A stretch of 64,000 nt of DNA from Mycolicibacterium sp. CH28 (GCF_004745805.1 NZ_SRLQ01000009.1:38113-102112), one strand, 5' to 3'. Positions 8,914 through 17,329 are shown, counted from the stretch's first letter. Numbers and translations are program-made. Notes: generated by a model not told the origin, from the letters alone.

Positions 8914-9564
8914 TCAGCAGGTGCCGTTGTGGATCTTGGCCAGCAGCGCCGAGTCGGACGGCTCGGTGGCGTCCGGGCGCAGGCCGGCCAGCACCGCGTC
9001 GATGTCGTCGCTGTGGGCCAGCGTGGTGAAGTCGGTGCCGATGGCCAGGTCGACTGAATCGTCCTTGCGATCGTCTTGGAACAGTTCGACGCAAGGCGCT
9101 ACCAGCCACACCGAGGCGGCGCTGGCCCGCCCGGCTGCGCCGAACCGGATCTGGCCCTGGCAGGTCAGCCGGGCGTTGGCATAGATCGGATCATTGGCGG
9201 CGGTGGGCTGGGCGAAGCCGAGATCGCGCAGCGCGCCGGCCACCTCGCCGGCCTGCCCGCCCTGACCGCTGGCATTGAGGACCCGGATCTTGGTGTCGGC
9301 GAGCTTGGCCGGTGCGACGTCGACCATCGAGGAACGTGCGACCTGCTCGCCGAGCTTGGGGGCGGCCGGATCGGTCGCCGGGGGCGGTGGGTTGCAGGGG
9401 GCCGCCTCCCGCACGTCGACCGGGCGAGTGAGCGCGACGGCCCACACCACCGCGGTGACGAGGAACATGACGCCCAAGGCGATGATTCCGGGCAGATAGT
9501 TGCGCCGGCGGAACGGGCGACCGTGCTTGTCGAAGGCCGTGCCCTCCGTGATTTGAGCGACCAC
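8914..9564 (-). CDS. cei: Cei, cell envelope integrity protein with LytR C-terminal domain
   Basis: A 216-aa membrane-anchored envelope protein orthologous to Rv2700. One transmembrane helix (YLPGIIALGVMFLVTAVVWAVALT) near residue 25 is followed by a periplasmic part with the LytR_C domain (KIRVLNASGQGGQAGEVAGALRDLGFAQP) and four cysteines that may form disulfides (AAPCNPP, RLTCQG, APCVEL, HNGTC). The Cei orthologue supports cell wall integrity and virulence in M. tuberculosis. GTG 9564 has TAGAGT ending 6 nt upstream, so the mRNA is probably leaderless. Confidence 0.92.
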   Translation of the reverse strand: MVAQITEGTAFDKHGRPFRRRNYLPGIIALGVMFLVTAVVWAVALTRPVDVREAAPCNPPPPATDPAAPKLGEQVARSSMVDVAPAKLADTKIRVLNASGQGGQAGEVAGALRDLGFAQPTAANDPIYANARLTCQGQIRFGAAGRASAASVWLVAPCVELFQDDRKDDSVDLAIGTDFTTLAHSDDIDAVLAGLRPDATEPSDSALLAKIHNGTC

Positions 9565-9570
9565 GGATGC

Positions 9571-9576
9571 ACTCTA
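9571..9576 (-). promoter_or_regulatory. Leaderless -10 element of cei
   Basis: The minus strand reads TAGAGT, then 6 bases, then the GTG start of cei. This spacing puts the transcription start at the start codon. Confidence 0.55.
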
Positions 9577-9628
9577 GAGCCAGCTGGCGCGTGCTGGTTG
9601 AACACGCCCGTCCGCGCCGATCAATAAC

Positions 9629-9644
9629 TGTGAGGTAAATCACA
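9629..9644. promoter_or_regulatory. Consensus CRP-type binding site
   Basis: TGTGA-GGTAAA-TCACA fits the mycobacterial CRP consensus TGTGA-N6-TCACA at every conserved position. It lies between divergent cei and the DUF4193 gene. A TATTCT -10 follows at 9651-9656, so the site would be centred near -27 of the DUF4193 promoter. Confidence 0.7.
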
Positions 9645-9737
9645 CTTAGGTATTCTGCGATCTGGGCACGAATCGTTTGGTGGATGCGTTCGACGCTGGT
9701 ACAAAGCCATGCTGACGTTTATGAGGGGACTGAGACG

Positions 9738-10040
9738 ATGGCTACCGACTACGACGCGCCGCGGCGCACCGAAACAGACGATGTGTCCGAGGACTCACTG
9801 GAGGAACTCAAGGCGCGTCGCAACGAGGCGCAGTCGGCCGTGGTCGATGTCGACGAGACCGATTCGGCGGAGAATTTCGAGCTGCCCGGCGCCGATCTAT
9901 CCGGCGAGGAACTGTCGGTTCGGGTCGTCCCGAAGCAAGCCGACGAGTTCACCTGCTCGAGCTGCTTTCTCGTGCATCACCGCAGCCGACTGGCCAGCGA
10001 CAAGAATGGCGTGCTGATCTGCACCGACTGCGCGGCCTGA
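9738..10040 (+). CDS. DUF4193 protein (Rv2699c-like)
   Basis: A 100-aa acidic protein with a C-terminal four-cysteine zinc-ribbon pattern (FTCSSCFLVHHRSRLASDKNGVLICTDCAA). The first half is charged and probably flexible. ATG 9738 (MATDYDAPRR) gives the usual 100-residue length. The frame is open 18 codons further upstream, but that would include the promoter. The function is unknown. The CRP site upstream suggests cAMP control. Confidence 0.88.
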   Translation: MATDYDAPRRTETDDVSEDSLEELKARRNEAQSAVVDVDETDSAENFELPGADLSGEELSVRVVPKQADEFTCSSCFLVHHRSRLASDKNGVLICTDCAA

Positions 10041-10047
10041 CCGGCTG

Positions 10048-10524
10048 TCAGCTCCGCAGGGCCGACAGCACCCGATCCGGGTGCCGCGCGCTCACCAGCC
10101 AGTACGGCGTCGGATCGTCCGGGTCGTCGAGGACGACCAGAACCAGCGGGCCGACCCAGCCCCGGTGCAGAACGAAGGCGGCTGGGTCCAGCTGCCGGCC
10201 TAAGGCCGCCGACTTCGCCGTCCGCGGGATCTCGGCGGAGCGCGACACCACCGACATGGGCAGATGAGCCTGCGCGGCCCACAGTTCGACGTCGGCGCCA
10301 TTGCTGACCACCCGCACCTCGGTGCGACTCATCCACAGCAGGACACCCACCGCGACGGCGCCGAGCAGCGTGTAGGGCAACCAGGTCGGCAGCGTGCGCA
10401 CGCCCATCGTGACTTCCTTGGCGATCAGCGCAGCCAGCGCCAGACCGAGCGGCCACCACCACCACGGCACCCAGAGCCGCTCGCGGTACCGCAGGGTTTG
10501 CGAGGTCACGCGCGAACCAGACAC
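10048..10524 (-). CDS. DUF3093 membrane protein (Rv2698-like)
   Basis: A 158-aa protein with two membrane helices near the N-terminus (WWWWPLGLALAALIAKEVT and WLPYTLLGAVAVGVLLWM), then a soluble domain (VELWAAQAHLPMSVVSRSAEI, YWLVSARHPDRVLSAL). GTG 10524 gives the family length and has TACCCT 7 nt upstream. An ATG at 10548 would add 8 residues but would almost abut the dut start and cover both promoters. It is divergent from dut. Function unknown. Confidence 0.82.
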   Translation of the reverse strand: MSGSRVTSQTLRYRERLWVPWWWWPLGLALAALIAKEVTMGVRTLPTWLPYTLLGAVAVGVLLWMSRTEVRVVSNGADVELWAAQAHLPMSVVSRSAEIPRTAKSAALGRQLDPAAFVLHRGWVGPLVLVVLDDPDDPTPYWLVSARHPDRVLSALRS

Positions 10525-10531
10525 GCGGCCA

Positions 10532-10541
10532 AGGGTAGTCT
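10532..10541. promoter_or_regulatory. Overlapping back-to-back -10 elements for the DUF3093 gene and dut
   Basis: Minus-strand TACCCT (10537-10532) lies 7 nt before GTG 10524. Plus-strand TAGTCT (10536-10541) lies 8 nt before GTG 10550. The two hexamers share their TA/TA bases. Both spacings fit leaderless transcripts, giving one symmetric bidirectional promoter. Confidence 0.6.
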
Positions 10542-10549
10542 GTGGCATC

Positions 10550-11014
10550 GTGCCCACCAGCCTTGCGGTGGTTCGCCTAGACCGCGATCTCCCGATGCCC
10601 AGCCGCGCCCATGATGGCGACGCGGGTGTCGATCTGTTTAGCGCCGAAGACGTCGACCTCGGACCGGGCCGGCGTGCCCTGGTGGGTACCGGGATCGCGG
10701 TGGCCATTCCACACGGCATGGTCGGCCTGGTTCACCCACGCTCGGGTTTGGCTGCGCGCGTGGGCCTTTCGATCGTCAATAGTCCCGGCACCATCGACGC
10801 GGGCTATCGCGGCGAGATCAAGGTGTCGTTGATCAACCTCGACCCAGCCGCGCCGATCACGATTCGGCGCGGTGACCGCATCGCCCAACTGTTGGTCCAG
10901 CGGGTCGAGTTACCAGAGCTGGTCGAGGTGGCTTCGTTCGACGAGGCCGGACTGGCTGATACCACCCGTGGCGAGGGCGGCCACGGTTCCTCCGGCGGAC
11001 ATGCGAGTTTGTGA
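10550..11014 (+). CDS. dut: Deoxyuridine 5'-triphosphate nucleotidohydrolase
   Basis: Trimeric dUTPase, 154 aa, splitting dUTP to dUMP and pyrophosphate to keep uracil out of DNA. All five motifs are present: AHDGDAGVDLFS, HPRSGLAARVG, NSPGTIDAGYRGEIKV, RGDRIAQLLV, and the C-terminal RGEGGHGSSGG arm that closes over the substrate. GTG 10550 gives exactly the M. tuberculosis length. The stop overlaps the next start (TGATG), so dut and the DUF3710 gene are probably translationally coupled. Confidence 0.96.
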   Translation: MPTSLAVVRLDRDLPMPSRAHDGDAGVDLFSAEDVDLGPGRRALVGTGIAVAIPHGMVGLVHPRSGLAARVGLSIVNSPGTIDAGYRGEIKVSLINLDPAAPITIRRGDRIAQLLVQRVELPELVEVASFDEAGLADTTRGEGGHGSSGGHASL

Positions 11015-11808
11015 TGGCATTCGGCAAACGTAAGAACGACGGCAAGGCCACCGACGAGGCCGGCGACGATGTTGCGGTGAGCTCGTCGACGTCCGCCTCC
11101 GCGGCCCACGACGTCGATGACACCGACATCGACGAAGCCGGCCCCTTCGATATCGAGGACTTCGACAACCCCGAGGACGCCACCCAGGCCCGGCTGGACT
11201 TGGGTTCGGTGCTGGTCCCGATGCCCCCGGCCGGCCAGATCCAGGTGGAGCTCAACGAGGTGGGGGTGCCGAGCGCGGTGTGGGTGGTGACCCCGAACGG
11301 ACGGTTCACCATCGCGGCCTACGCCGCGCCGAAGTCGCCCGGCCTGTGGCGTGAGGTGGCCAGTGAACTGGCGGACTCGTTGCGCAAGGACAATGCACGG
11401 GTCTCCATCGAGGACGGGCCCTGGGGACGTGAGGTGGTCGGTACCGGCGCCGGCGTCGTGCGGTTCATCGGGGTCGACGGCTACCGCTGGATGATCCGCT
11501 GCGTGGTCAACGGCGCCGCCGAAGTCATGGCCAACCTCGTTGCCGAAGCGCGAGAAGCGTTGGCCGACACCGTCGTCCGCCGTGGAGACACGCCGATGCC
11601 GGTCCGTACACCGCTGCCAGTCCAGTTGCCCGAGCCGATGCTGGCCCAATTGCAGCAGGCCGCTGCCCAGCAGGCGCAGATGGTGGCAGCCCAGCAGGCG
11701 CTGCTGCAACAGCAACAGCTACAGGAGCAGGGCCAGTTGCCGACCGAGCGGCGCAGCGCGTCGGGTTCGGCCATGCAGCAGCTGCGCAGCACCAGCACGG
11801 GCGGCTAA
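11014..11808 (+). CDS. DUF3710 protein (Rv2696c-like)
   Basis: A 264-aa soluble protein in a two-gene operon with dut. An acidic, low-complexity N-terminus (to about 55) is followed by the DUF3710 core (QARLDLGSVLVPMPPAGQIQVEL, RFTIAAYAAPKSPGLWREVASELADSLRKD, WGREVVGTGAGVVRFIGVDGYRWMIRCVV). The C-terminus is rich in Gln/Ala (LQQAAAQQAQMVAAQQALLQ). ATG 11014 overlaps the dut stop by one base; GTG 11011 is an alternative. The function is not established. Confidence 0.88.
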   Translation: MAFGKRKNDGKATDEAGDDVAVSSSTSASAAHDVDDTDIDEAGPFDIEDFDNPEDATQARLDLGSVLVPMPPAGQIQVELNEVGVPSAVWVVTPNGRFTIAAYAAPKSPGLWREVASELADSLRKDNARVSIEDGPWGREVVGTGAGVVRFIGVDGYRWMIRCVVNGAAEVMANLVAEAREALADTVVRRGDTPMPVRTPLPVQLPEPMLAQLQQAAAQQAQMVAAQQALLQQQQLQEQGQLPTERRSASGSAMQQLRSTSTGG

Positions 11809-11817
11809 CCGGCCGGA

Positions 11818-11893
11818 GCCTGCATCGTCGAGCGCCGGGTCGGGTGGGCGTCTCCTCCTCAGGCTCGTTCCTCGCCTGCATCGTCGAGCGCCG
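11818..11893. repeat. Pair of 20-bp exact direct repeats
   Basis: The same 20 bases (beginning GCCTGCATCGTCGAG) occur at 11818-11837 and 11874-11893. The first copy is intergenic. The second encodes part of the C-terminus of the convergent hydrolase. Confidence 0.8.
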
Positions 11894-12572
11894 TTAGACA
11901 CGTCTGGCCCAGCAACGATGGATCGGGACCGAACTCGTCGAGCCTCACGGTTCGCAACGCAGCCCGCGGCGCCGCCGACGCCCACTCCACCGCAACCTCC
12001 AGCGGATGAATCGGATCGTCCGGGGCCGCCACCACGCCCATGGGCACTCTCAGCCCCTCCAGCTCGGACACTCCCGGCGCGATATAGCCGGCGGCCTCCT
12101 CCATGGCGTCGGGCAGCTCGGGCCACTGGCCCAGCCAGCTGCGGGCGAGCTCGTCGCCCAACCAGGCCGGGCTCGACGCGCGCATCTGCGCCGTCGTAGC
12201 CACCAAACCTTCGCTGCGCAACTGGTGGGCGGTGTGGCGGGCGGCCAGCGCGGCCGGCGCCGAATGGGGTGCGCCGGTCCACGGCGGCAGCGCGGCCAGC
12301 ACTGCGACTGCGCCGCCGGGGTGTGCCAGTGCCCAGGCCAGCGACACCGCGGCACCGATGGACACCCCGCCCACGAGGATCGGGCCCTGGCGGGCCGCGT
12401 CGTCGAGCGCATCGAGGTAGCCCGCGACCAGCCGGCCCGGCTGCGGCGCCGGGGTCGCCAGCACCGCGCCGGCCGCGTGTAGCGGCCCGGCGAGCGCCCG
12501 ATTGATGTAGTCGTCGTCGGAGCCCGTTCCAGGCAGCAGAACCGCGGGAACCCCGCGCAGGTTGATCGCCAC
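11859..12572 (-). CDS. Alpha/beta hydrolase (Rv2695-like)
   Basis: A 237-aa alpha/beta hydrolase. It shows strand-turn motifs PAVLLPGTGSDDDYINRALAGPL, the nucleophile elbow GGVSIGAAVSLAWAL (Ser in G-V-S-I-G), and a late Asp/His region (VVAAPDDPIHPLEVAVEWA). The substrate cannot be told from sequence. It converges with the DUF3710 gene. A 20-bp repeat forms part of its last codons, so its C-terminus may have been altered by duplication. Confidence 0.85.
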   Translation of the reverse strand: MAINLRGVPAVLLPGTGSDDDYINRALAGPLHAAGAVLATPAPQPGRLVAGYLDALDDAARQGPILVGGVSIGAAVSLAWALAHPGGAVAVLAALPPWTGAPHSAPAALAARHTAHQLRSEGLVATTAQMRASSPAWLGDELARSWLGQWPELPDAMEEAAGYIAPGVSELEGLRVPMGVVAAPDDPIHPLEVAVEWASAAPRAALRTVRLDEFGPDPSLLGQTCLTALDDAGEERA

Positions 12573-12694
12573 ACCCTGATCGTGCCCTGTGGCTGATTGG
12601 GCTACGCCAGGACGGGTATGCCGCGTGGCATTGGGGAACCAAGAGGTCTACCGTTGCGTTGGCATTGTGATCCGCTGGAGTATCAGGAGAGGCC

Positions 12695-13066
12695 ATGGCT
12701 ACGGCCGAAAGTTTTGTCCGCCGTCTCACCCGTCGGCTGACGGAGGACCCTGAGCAGCGCGACGTTGAAGAATTGTCCGATGAAGCCGCAGGTACCGGCG
12801 CACAGCGGGCGATCGACTGCCAGCGCGGCCAGGAGGTCACCATGGTGGGAACCCTGCGCAGCGTCGAAATGAATGCCAAAGGCTGCGCCGGCGGCGTGCG
12901 CGCCGAACTTTTCGACGGCACCGACACCGTGACGCTGGTCTGGTTGGGCCAGCGCCGTATCCCCGGCATCGAATCCGGTCGCGCCCTGCGCGTCCGCGGC
13001 CGACTCGGCAAGCTGGAAAACGGCGCCAAAGCCATCTACAACCCGCATTACGAGATTCAGACTTGA
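12695..13066 (+). CDS. OB-fold nucleic acid-binding protein (Rv2694c-like)
   Basis: A 123-aa protein. The second half is an OB-fold (EVTMVGTLRSVEMNAKGCAGGVRAELFDGTDTVTLVWLGQRRIPGIESGRALRVRGRLG), similar to the anticodon/ssDNA-binding OB domains of RecG and tRNA synthetases. The N-terminus is a charged helix (RRLTRRLTEDPEQRDVEELSDE). AGGAGA lies 6 nt before ATG 12695. It is followed at 37 bp by the DUF3159 gene and is likely co-transcribed with it. Confidence 0.88.
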   Translation: MATAESFVRRLTRRLTEDPEQRDVEELSDEAAGTGAQRAIDCQRGQEVTMVGTLRSVEMNAKGCAGGVRAELFDGTDTVTLVWLGQRRIPGIESGRALRVRGRLGKLENGAKAIYNPHYEIQT

Positions 13067-13103
13067 TCCGTCCCGCCAGCATCGCGGTCGAGCCGGGCCG
13101 CCG

Positions 13104-13826
13104 GTGAAGCCCGTGAACGACACCGACAACACCGCAGACCAAGACGCCGACGAGGCCACCGCCAAGCAGACACCCGCGCAGGCGCTGCTCGCCCAGATGG
13201 GTGGCGTCAGCGGCCTGGTCTACTCGGCCCTACCCGTTGCCGTCCTTGTCCCGGTGAACACTGCGTTCGGGCTGGTGCCCGCCATTGGCGCCGCGCTCGG
13301 GGTGGCCGCCCTGATCTTGGCGTGGCGGCTGTTTCGGCGAGACTCCGTGCAGCCCGCCGTATCTGGGTTCATCGGCGTCGGGATCAGCGCACTGATCGCC
13401 TGGTTCGTCGGTGCGTCCAAGGGTTATTTCCTGCTCGGTATCTGGACGTCGCTGTTGTGGGCCGCGGTGTTCGCGGTATCGGTGGTGATCCGTCGGCCCG
13501 TGGTGGGCTACGTGTGGAGCTGGGTCAACAGTCATGACCGCGCCTGGCGCGGCAGTCGGCGCGCCGTGCTGGCCTTCGACATCGCGACGGTGACCTGGAT
13601 TGCGGTGTTCGGGGCCCGGTTCCTCGTGCAGCGCCACCTGTATGACGCCGACCAGACGGGCTGGTTGGGCGTGGCCCGCATCGCCATGGGCTGGCCGCTG
13701 ACCGCAGTCGCGGCGCTGGTCACCTATCTCGCAATCCGGGTTGCCCAGCGGGCCTTGCACGCCGCGCATGCGCACCACGACGCCGATGAGACGCCGACCG
13801 CGGGCAGTGCGCCGGCGCTCGAGTGA
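13104..13826 (+). CDS. DUF3159 membrane protein (Rv2693c-like)
   Basis: A 240-aa integral membrane protein with about six helices (LVYSALPVAVLVPVNTAFGLVPAIGAALGVAALILAW, FIGVGISALIAWFVG, WTSLLWAAVFAVSVVI, and others). An acidic 30-residue N-terminus precedes the first helix. The last helix is followed by a His-rich tail (HAAHAHHDADE). The family resembles small intramembrane scaffolds without known enzyme motifs. It ends 3 bp before the stop of ceoC on the other strand. Confidence 0.85.
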   Translation: MKPVNDTDNTADQDADEATAKQTPAQALLAQMGGVSGLVYSALPVAVLVPVNTAFGLVPAIGAALGVAALILAWRLFRRDSVQPAVSGFIGVGISALIAWFVGASKGYFLLGIWTSLLWAAVFAVSVVIRRPVVGYVWSWVNSHDRAWRGSRRAVLAFDIATVTWIAVFGARFLVQRHLYDADQTGWLGVARIAMGWPLTAVAALVTYLAIRVAQRALHAAHAHHDADETPTAGSAPALE

Positions 13827-13829
13827 CCG

Positions 13830-14513
13830 CTAGCCCTTAGTCGGGGATAGCACGGTCGCCCGCAGCTCGCCCTCGACCTCGGGCGCCGCGACGAACAGCA
13901 GCTCGTCACCGCCTTCCAGCGGCTCGTCGGCCTCCGGCACGATCACCCGCGGACCACGAAGGATGGTCACCAGCGTGGCGTCACGCGGTAGCACCAGCTT
14001 GCGCACCGGCCGCCCGCCCCACGGTGTGTCGTCGGGCAGGGTGATCTCGACGAGGTTGGCGTGGCCCTGCCGGAACTGCATCAGCCGCACCAGATCGCCC
14101 ACGGCGACGGCCTCCTCGACCAGCGATGCCAGCATCCGCGGGGTGGACACGGCCACGTCGACGCCCCACGAGCTGTCGAACAACCACTCGTTGCGGGGAT
14201 CGTTGACGCGGGCCACTACCCGCGACACCGCGAACTCCGTCTTGGCCAGCAGCGACAGCACCACATTGGCCTTGTCGTCGCCGGTGGCGGCGACGACGAC
14301 GTCGAACTCTTCCAAGTGCACCGATTCGAGCAGGCTGATTTCGCAGGCGTCGCCCAGCCGCCAGTGCGCCGCCGGGATCGCGTCGACGTCGAGGTGCTCG
14401 GCATTGCGCTCGATCAGCGTCACCTCGTGCTCGTTCTCCAGGAGCTCGCGGGCAATCGACCGGCCGACCGCGCCAGCCCCGGCGATGGCGACTTTGAGTC
14501 GTTTGTCGACCAT
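13830..14513 (-). CDS. ceoC: TrkA-type potassium uptake regulator CeoC
   Basis: A 227-aa RCK protein. The N-terminal Rossmann domain has AIAGAGAVGRSIARELLENEHEVTLIER for NAD(H) binding. The RCK-C domain begins near residue 145 (HANLVEITLPDDTPWGGRPVRKL). It follows ceoB with 2 bp between stop and start (TGACAATG). M. tuberculosis CeoB and CeoC form the potassium-sensing TrkA pair that also responds to pH and chloride. The cognate Trk channel is not in this window. Confidence 0.93.
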   Translation of the reverse strand: MVDKRLKVAIAGAGAVGRSIARELLENEHEVTLIERNAEHLDVDAIPAAHWRLGDACEISLLESVHLEEFDVVVAATGDDKANVVLSLLAKTEFAVSRVVARVNDPRNEWLFDSSWGVDVAVSTPRMLASLVEEAVAVGDLVRLMQFRQGHANLVEITLPDDTPWGGRPVRKLVLPRDATLVTILRGPRVIVPEADEPLEGGDELLFVAAPEVEGELRATVLSPTKG

Positions 14514-14515
14514 TG

Positions 14516-15193
14516 TCAGTGCCCCTCTCCGACATCCGGGCCGGGCGGCAGCGCGGCGATCGCCAGCGCTTCGGCGGCGCGCCCGGACACCGCCGCGACA
14601 TAAACCTGGTCACCGGACTGCACAACGGTCTTGGGTTCGGGCAGGATCCCCGTGCCAAACCGGATCACGAACGCGACCCGCGCGCCGGTAGCTTCCTCGA
14701 GGGCAGTGAGCCGATGGCCCACCCAGCCCTCGTGCAGCGATACCTCGGCGACGAGCATCGTGCCGGTCGGATCACGCCACTTGGCGGTCTCAGTGTCCCG
14801 TACGAGTGTGTTGAGCAGCCGGTCGGTGGTCCACGGCACGGTGGCCACAGTCGGGATGCCGAGGCGCTCGTAGACCGCGGCGCGCTTGGCGTCGTAGATG
14901 CGAGCGACCACGCGCCCGACACCGAACGTCTCCCGTGCCAGCCGCGCGGAGATGATGTTCGAGTTGTCGCCGGAGGACACCGCCGCGAAGGCGTCGGCTT
15001 CCCGGATCCCGGCACGCAGCAGCACTTCCCGGTCGAATCCCATGCCCAGGACCCGTTCTCCGGAGAATTCCGGAGACAGTCGGTGAAACGCCGTCACATC
15101 GCGGTCGATGATCGCGACGTTGTGCCCGATCCGGGACAGCGCGTCGGCCAGCGAGGCGCCGACCCGGCCGCATCCCATCACCACTACCCGCAC
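14516..15193 (-). CDS. ceoB: TrkA-type potassium uptake regulator CeoB
   Basis: A 225-aa RCK protein and the first gene of the ceoBC pair. It has VVVMGCGRVGASLADALSRIGHNVAIIDRD (dinucleotide-binding GxGxxG and acidic residue ending beta 2) and a C-terminal RCK-C domain (LVAEVSLHEGWVGHRLTALEEATGARVAFVIRFG). GTG 15193 has AGAGG 8 nt upstream. It is divergent from the APC permease gene, with about 130 bp between them. Confidence 0.93.
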   Translation of the reverse strand: MRVVVMGCGRVGASLADALSRIGHNVAIIDRDVTAFHRLSPEFSGERVLGMGFDREVLLRAGIREADAFAAVSSGDNSNIISARLARETFGVGRVVARIYDAKRAAVYERLGIPTVATVPWTTDRLLNTLVRDTETAKWRDPTGTMLVAEVSLHEGWVGHRLTALEEATGARVAFVIRFGTGILPEPKTVVQSGDQVYVAAVSGRAAEALAIAALPPGPDVGEGH

Positions 15194-15313
15194 CTGAAGT
15201 CCTCTCGGCTACGTCGTGCGTCGGCCTGCGCAGAGCGGGGCCCGAAAACTGGCTGATCGATGCGCACGGACGACGACAGTATGGGGAACGCTACAGCCAA
15301 ACCACCTTGGGCT

Positions 15314-15319
15314 TACTCT
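15314..15319 (+). promoter_or_regulatory. Leaderless -10 element of the APC permease gene
   Basis: TACTCT, then 8 bases, then GTG 15328. No ribosome binding site precedes the GTG, so a leaderless transcript is likely. Confidence 0.55.
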
Positions 15320-15327
15320 TGGCACTC

Positions 15328-17322
15328 GTGTCTAAGCTTTCGACCGCCGCACGCCGGCTGGTCCTGGGGCGTCCCTTCCGCAGCGACACGCTGAGCCACA
15401 CCTTGCTGCCGAAGCGGATCGCCTTGCCGGTGTTTGCCTCCGACGCGATGTCGTCGGTCGCGTACGCCCCCGAGGAGATCTTTCTGGTGCTGTCGGTGGC
15501 CGGGCTGGCGTCGTACTCGATGGCGCCGTGGATCGGTCTGGCGGTGGCATTGGTGCTGCTCGTTGTCGTCGCGTCCTATCGGCAGAACGTCCACGCTTAT
15601 CCGTCGGGCGGCGGCGACTACGAGGTGGTGACCACCAACCTGGGCCCCACCGCGGGTTTGACGGTGGCCAGTGCGCTGCTCGTCGACTACGTGCTGACCG
15701 TGGCTGTATCGATGGCGTCGGCGATGTCCAATATCGGCTCGGCGATCCCGTTCATCGCGGAGCACAAGGTTGCGTTCGCCGTGTCGGCGATCGCGCTGCT
15801 GACCGCGGCCAACCTGCGTGGCATCCGAGAGTCGGGAACAGCGTTCGCCATCCCGACCTATGCGTTCATGTTCGGCATGTTCCTCATGCTGATCTGGGGC
15901 TTCTTCCAGATCTTCGTGCTTGGTCACCACCTGCAGGCCGAGTCGGCGCCATTCGAGCTGCGCTCGGAGCACGGTGACGTCATGGGATTCGCGTTGATAT
16001 TCCTGGTGGCTCGTGCATTTTCCTCCGGTTGTGCCGCGCTGACCGGTGTGGAGGCGATCAGCAACGGTGTGCCCGCGTTCCGTAAACCGAAGTCGAAGAA
16101 TGCCGCGACGACCCTGACGCTGCTGGGCGGCATCGCGATCTCGTTGTTCATGGGCATGATCGTTCTGGCCATCGAAACTGGGGCGAAGGTCGCCGAACGG
16201 CCCGCCGAACAACTCATCGGTGCGCCGGAGAACTACCAGCAGAAGACGTTGGTCGCGCAATTGGCCGAAACGATCTTCCGCGGTTTCCCGCTCGGCCTGT
16301 TTCTCATCACCGGGGTCACCGCGCTGATCCTCGTGCTGGCGGCCAACACCGCATTCAACGGCTTCCCGGTGCTGGGCTCGATCCTGGCCCAGGACCGCTA
16401 CCTGCCACGCCAGCTGCACACCCGCGGCGACCGGCTGGCCTTCTCCAACGGCATCCTCTTCCTCGCGATCGCGGCGATCGCCTTCATCGTGGCGTTCCGC
16501 GCCGAGGTGACTGCGCTCATCCAGCTCTACATCGTGGGCGTGTTCGTGTCGTTCACCCTCAGCCAGATCGGCATGGTCCGGCACTGGACGCGTCACCTGC
16601 GCACCGAGACCGACCCGCGCGCCCGCCGGCACATGATGCGCTCGCGGGTGATCAACACCGTTGGATTCATCTGCACCGGCGCGGTGCTGATCGTCGTGTT
16701 GGTCACCAAGTTCGTCGCCGGCGCCTGGATCGCGATTGTGGCGATGACTAGCCTTTTCATCTTGATGAAGGCCATCCACAAGCACTACGACACCGTGGCC
16801 CGCGAGCTGGCCGAACAGGAGGCCGAGCAGGGCGAGGTGGTCTTGCCGAGCCGCAACCACGCCGTCGTCCTGGTTTCCAAGTTGCACCTGCCGACGCTGC
16901 GGGCGTTGTCCTACGCCAGGGCCACCCGGCCCGACATGCTCGAGGCCATCACGGTCAACGTCGATGACGCGGAGACCCGTCAACTGGTGCACAAGTGGGA
17001 GGACAGTGACATCACCGTCCCTCTCAAGGTCGTTGCCTCGCCGTACCGGGAGGTGACCCGCCCGGTGCTGGACTACGTGAAGCGGATCAGCAAGGAAGCT
17101 CCCCGTACCGTGGTGACCGTGTTCATTCCCGAGTACGTCGTCGGTCACTGGTGGGAACAGGTGCTGCACAACCAGAGCGCGCTCAGACTGAAGACCAGGC
17201 TGCTGTTCATGCCCAACGTGATGGTGACTTCCGTTCCATGGCAACTGAATTCGTCGGAGCGGGTGCACGTGCGGGAGACCCAGAACGCGCCGGGTGACGT
17301 GCGCCGGGGCTTTGTGGAGTGA
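15328..17322 (+). CDS. APC-superfamily permease (Rv2690c-like)
   Basis: A 664-aa amino acid/polyamine/organocation transporter. Helix 1 carries the characteristic unwound segment (FASDAMSSVAYAPEEIFLVLSVAG). YPSGGGDYEVVTTNLGPTAGL and GVEAISNGVPAFRKPKSKNAATTL are conserved substrate-site regions. About 12 helices are followed by a roughly 180-residue soluble C-terminal domain (from VLPSRNHAVVLVSKLHLPTLRAL). This build resembles KUP/KimA-like K+ transporters. KimA similarity and the neighbouring ceoBC genes suggest potassium transport, but this is inference. GTG 15328 matches the family N-terminus (VSKLSTAARRLVLGRPF). Confidence 0.88.
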   Translation: MSKLSTAARRLVLGRPFRSDTLSHTLLPKRIALPVFASDAMSSVAYAPEEIFLVLSVAGLASYSMAPWIGLAVALVLLVVVASYRQNVHAYPSGGGDYEVVTTNLGPTAGLTVASALLVDYVLTVAVSMASAMSNIGSAIPFIAEHKVAFAVSAIALLTAANLRGIRESGTAFAIPTYAFMFGMFLMLIWGFFQIFVLGHHLQAESAPFELRSEHGDVMGFALIFLVARAFSSGCAALTGVEAISNGVPAFRKPKSKNAATTLTLLGGIAISLFMGMIVLAIETGAKVAERPAEQLIGAPENYQQKTLVAQLAETIFRGFPLGLFLITGVTALILVLAANTAFNGFPVLGSILAQDRYLPRQLHTRGDRLAFSNGILFLAIAAIAFIVAFRAEVTALIQLYIVGVFVSFTLSQIGMVRHWTRHLRTETDPRARRHMMRSRVINTVGFICTGAVLIVVLVTKFVAGAWIAIVAMTSLFILMKAIHKHYDTVARELAEQEAEQGEVVLPSRNHAVVLVSKLHLPTLRALSYARATRPDMLEAITVNVDDAETRQLVHKWEDSDITVPLKVVASPYREVTRPVLDYVKRISKEAPRTVVTVFIPEYVVGHWWEQVLHNQSALRLKTRLLFMPNVMVTSVPWQLNSSERVHVRETQNAPGDVRRGFVE

Positions 17323-17329
17323 TTCGCTA

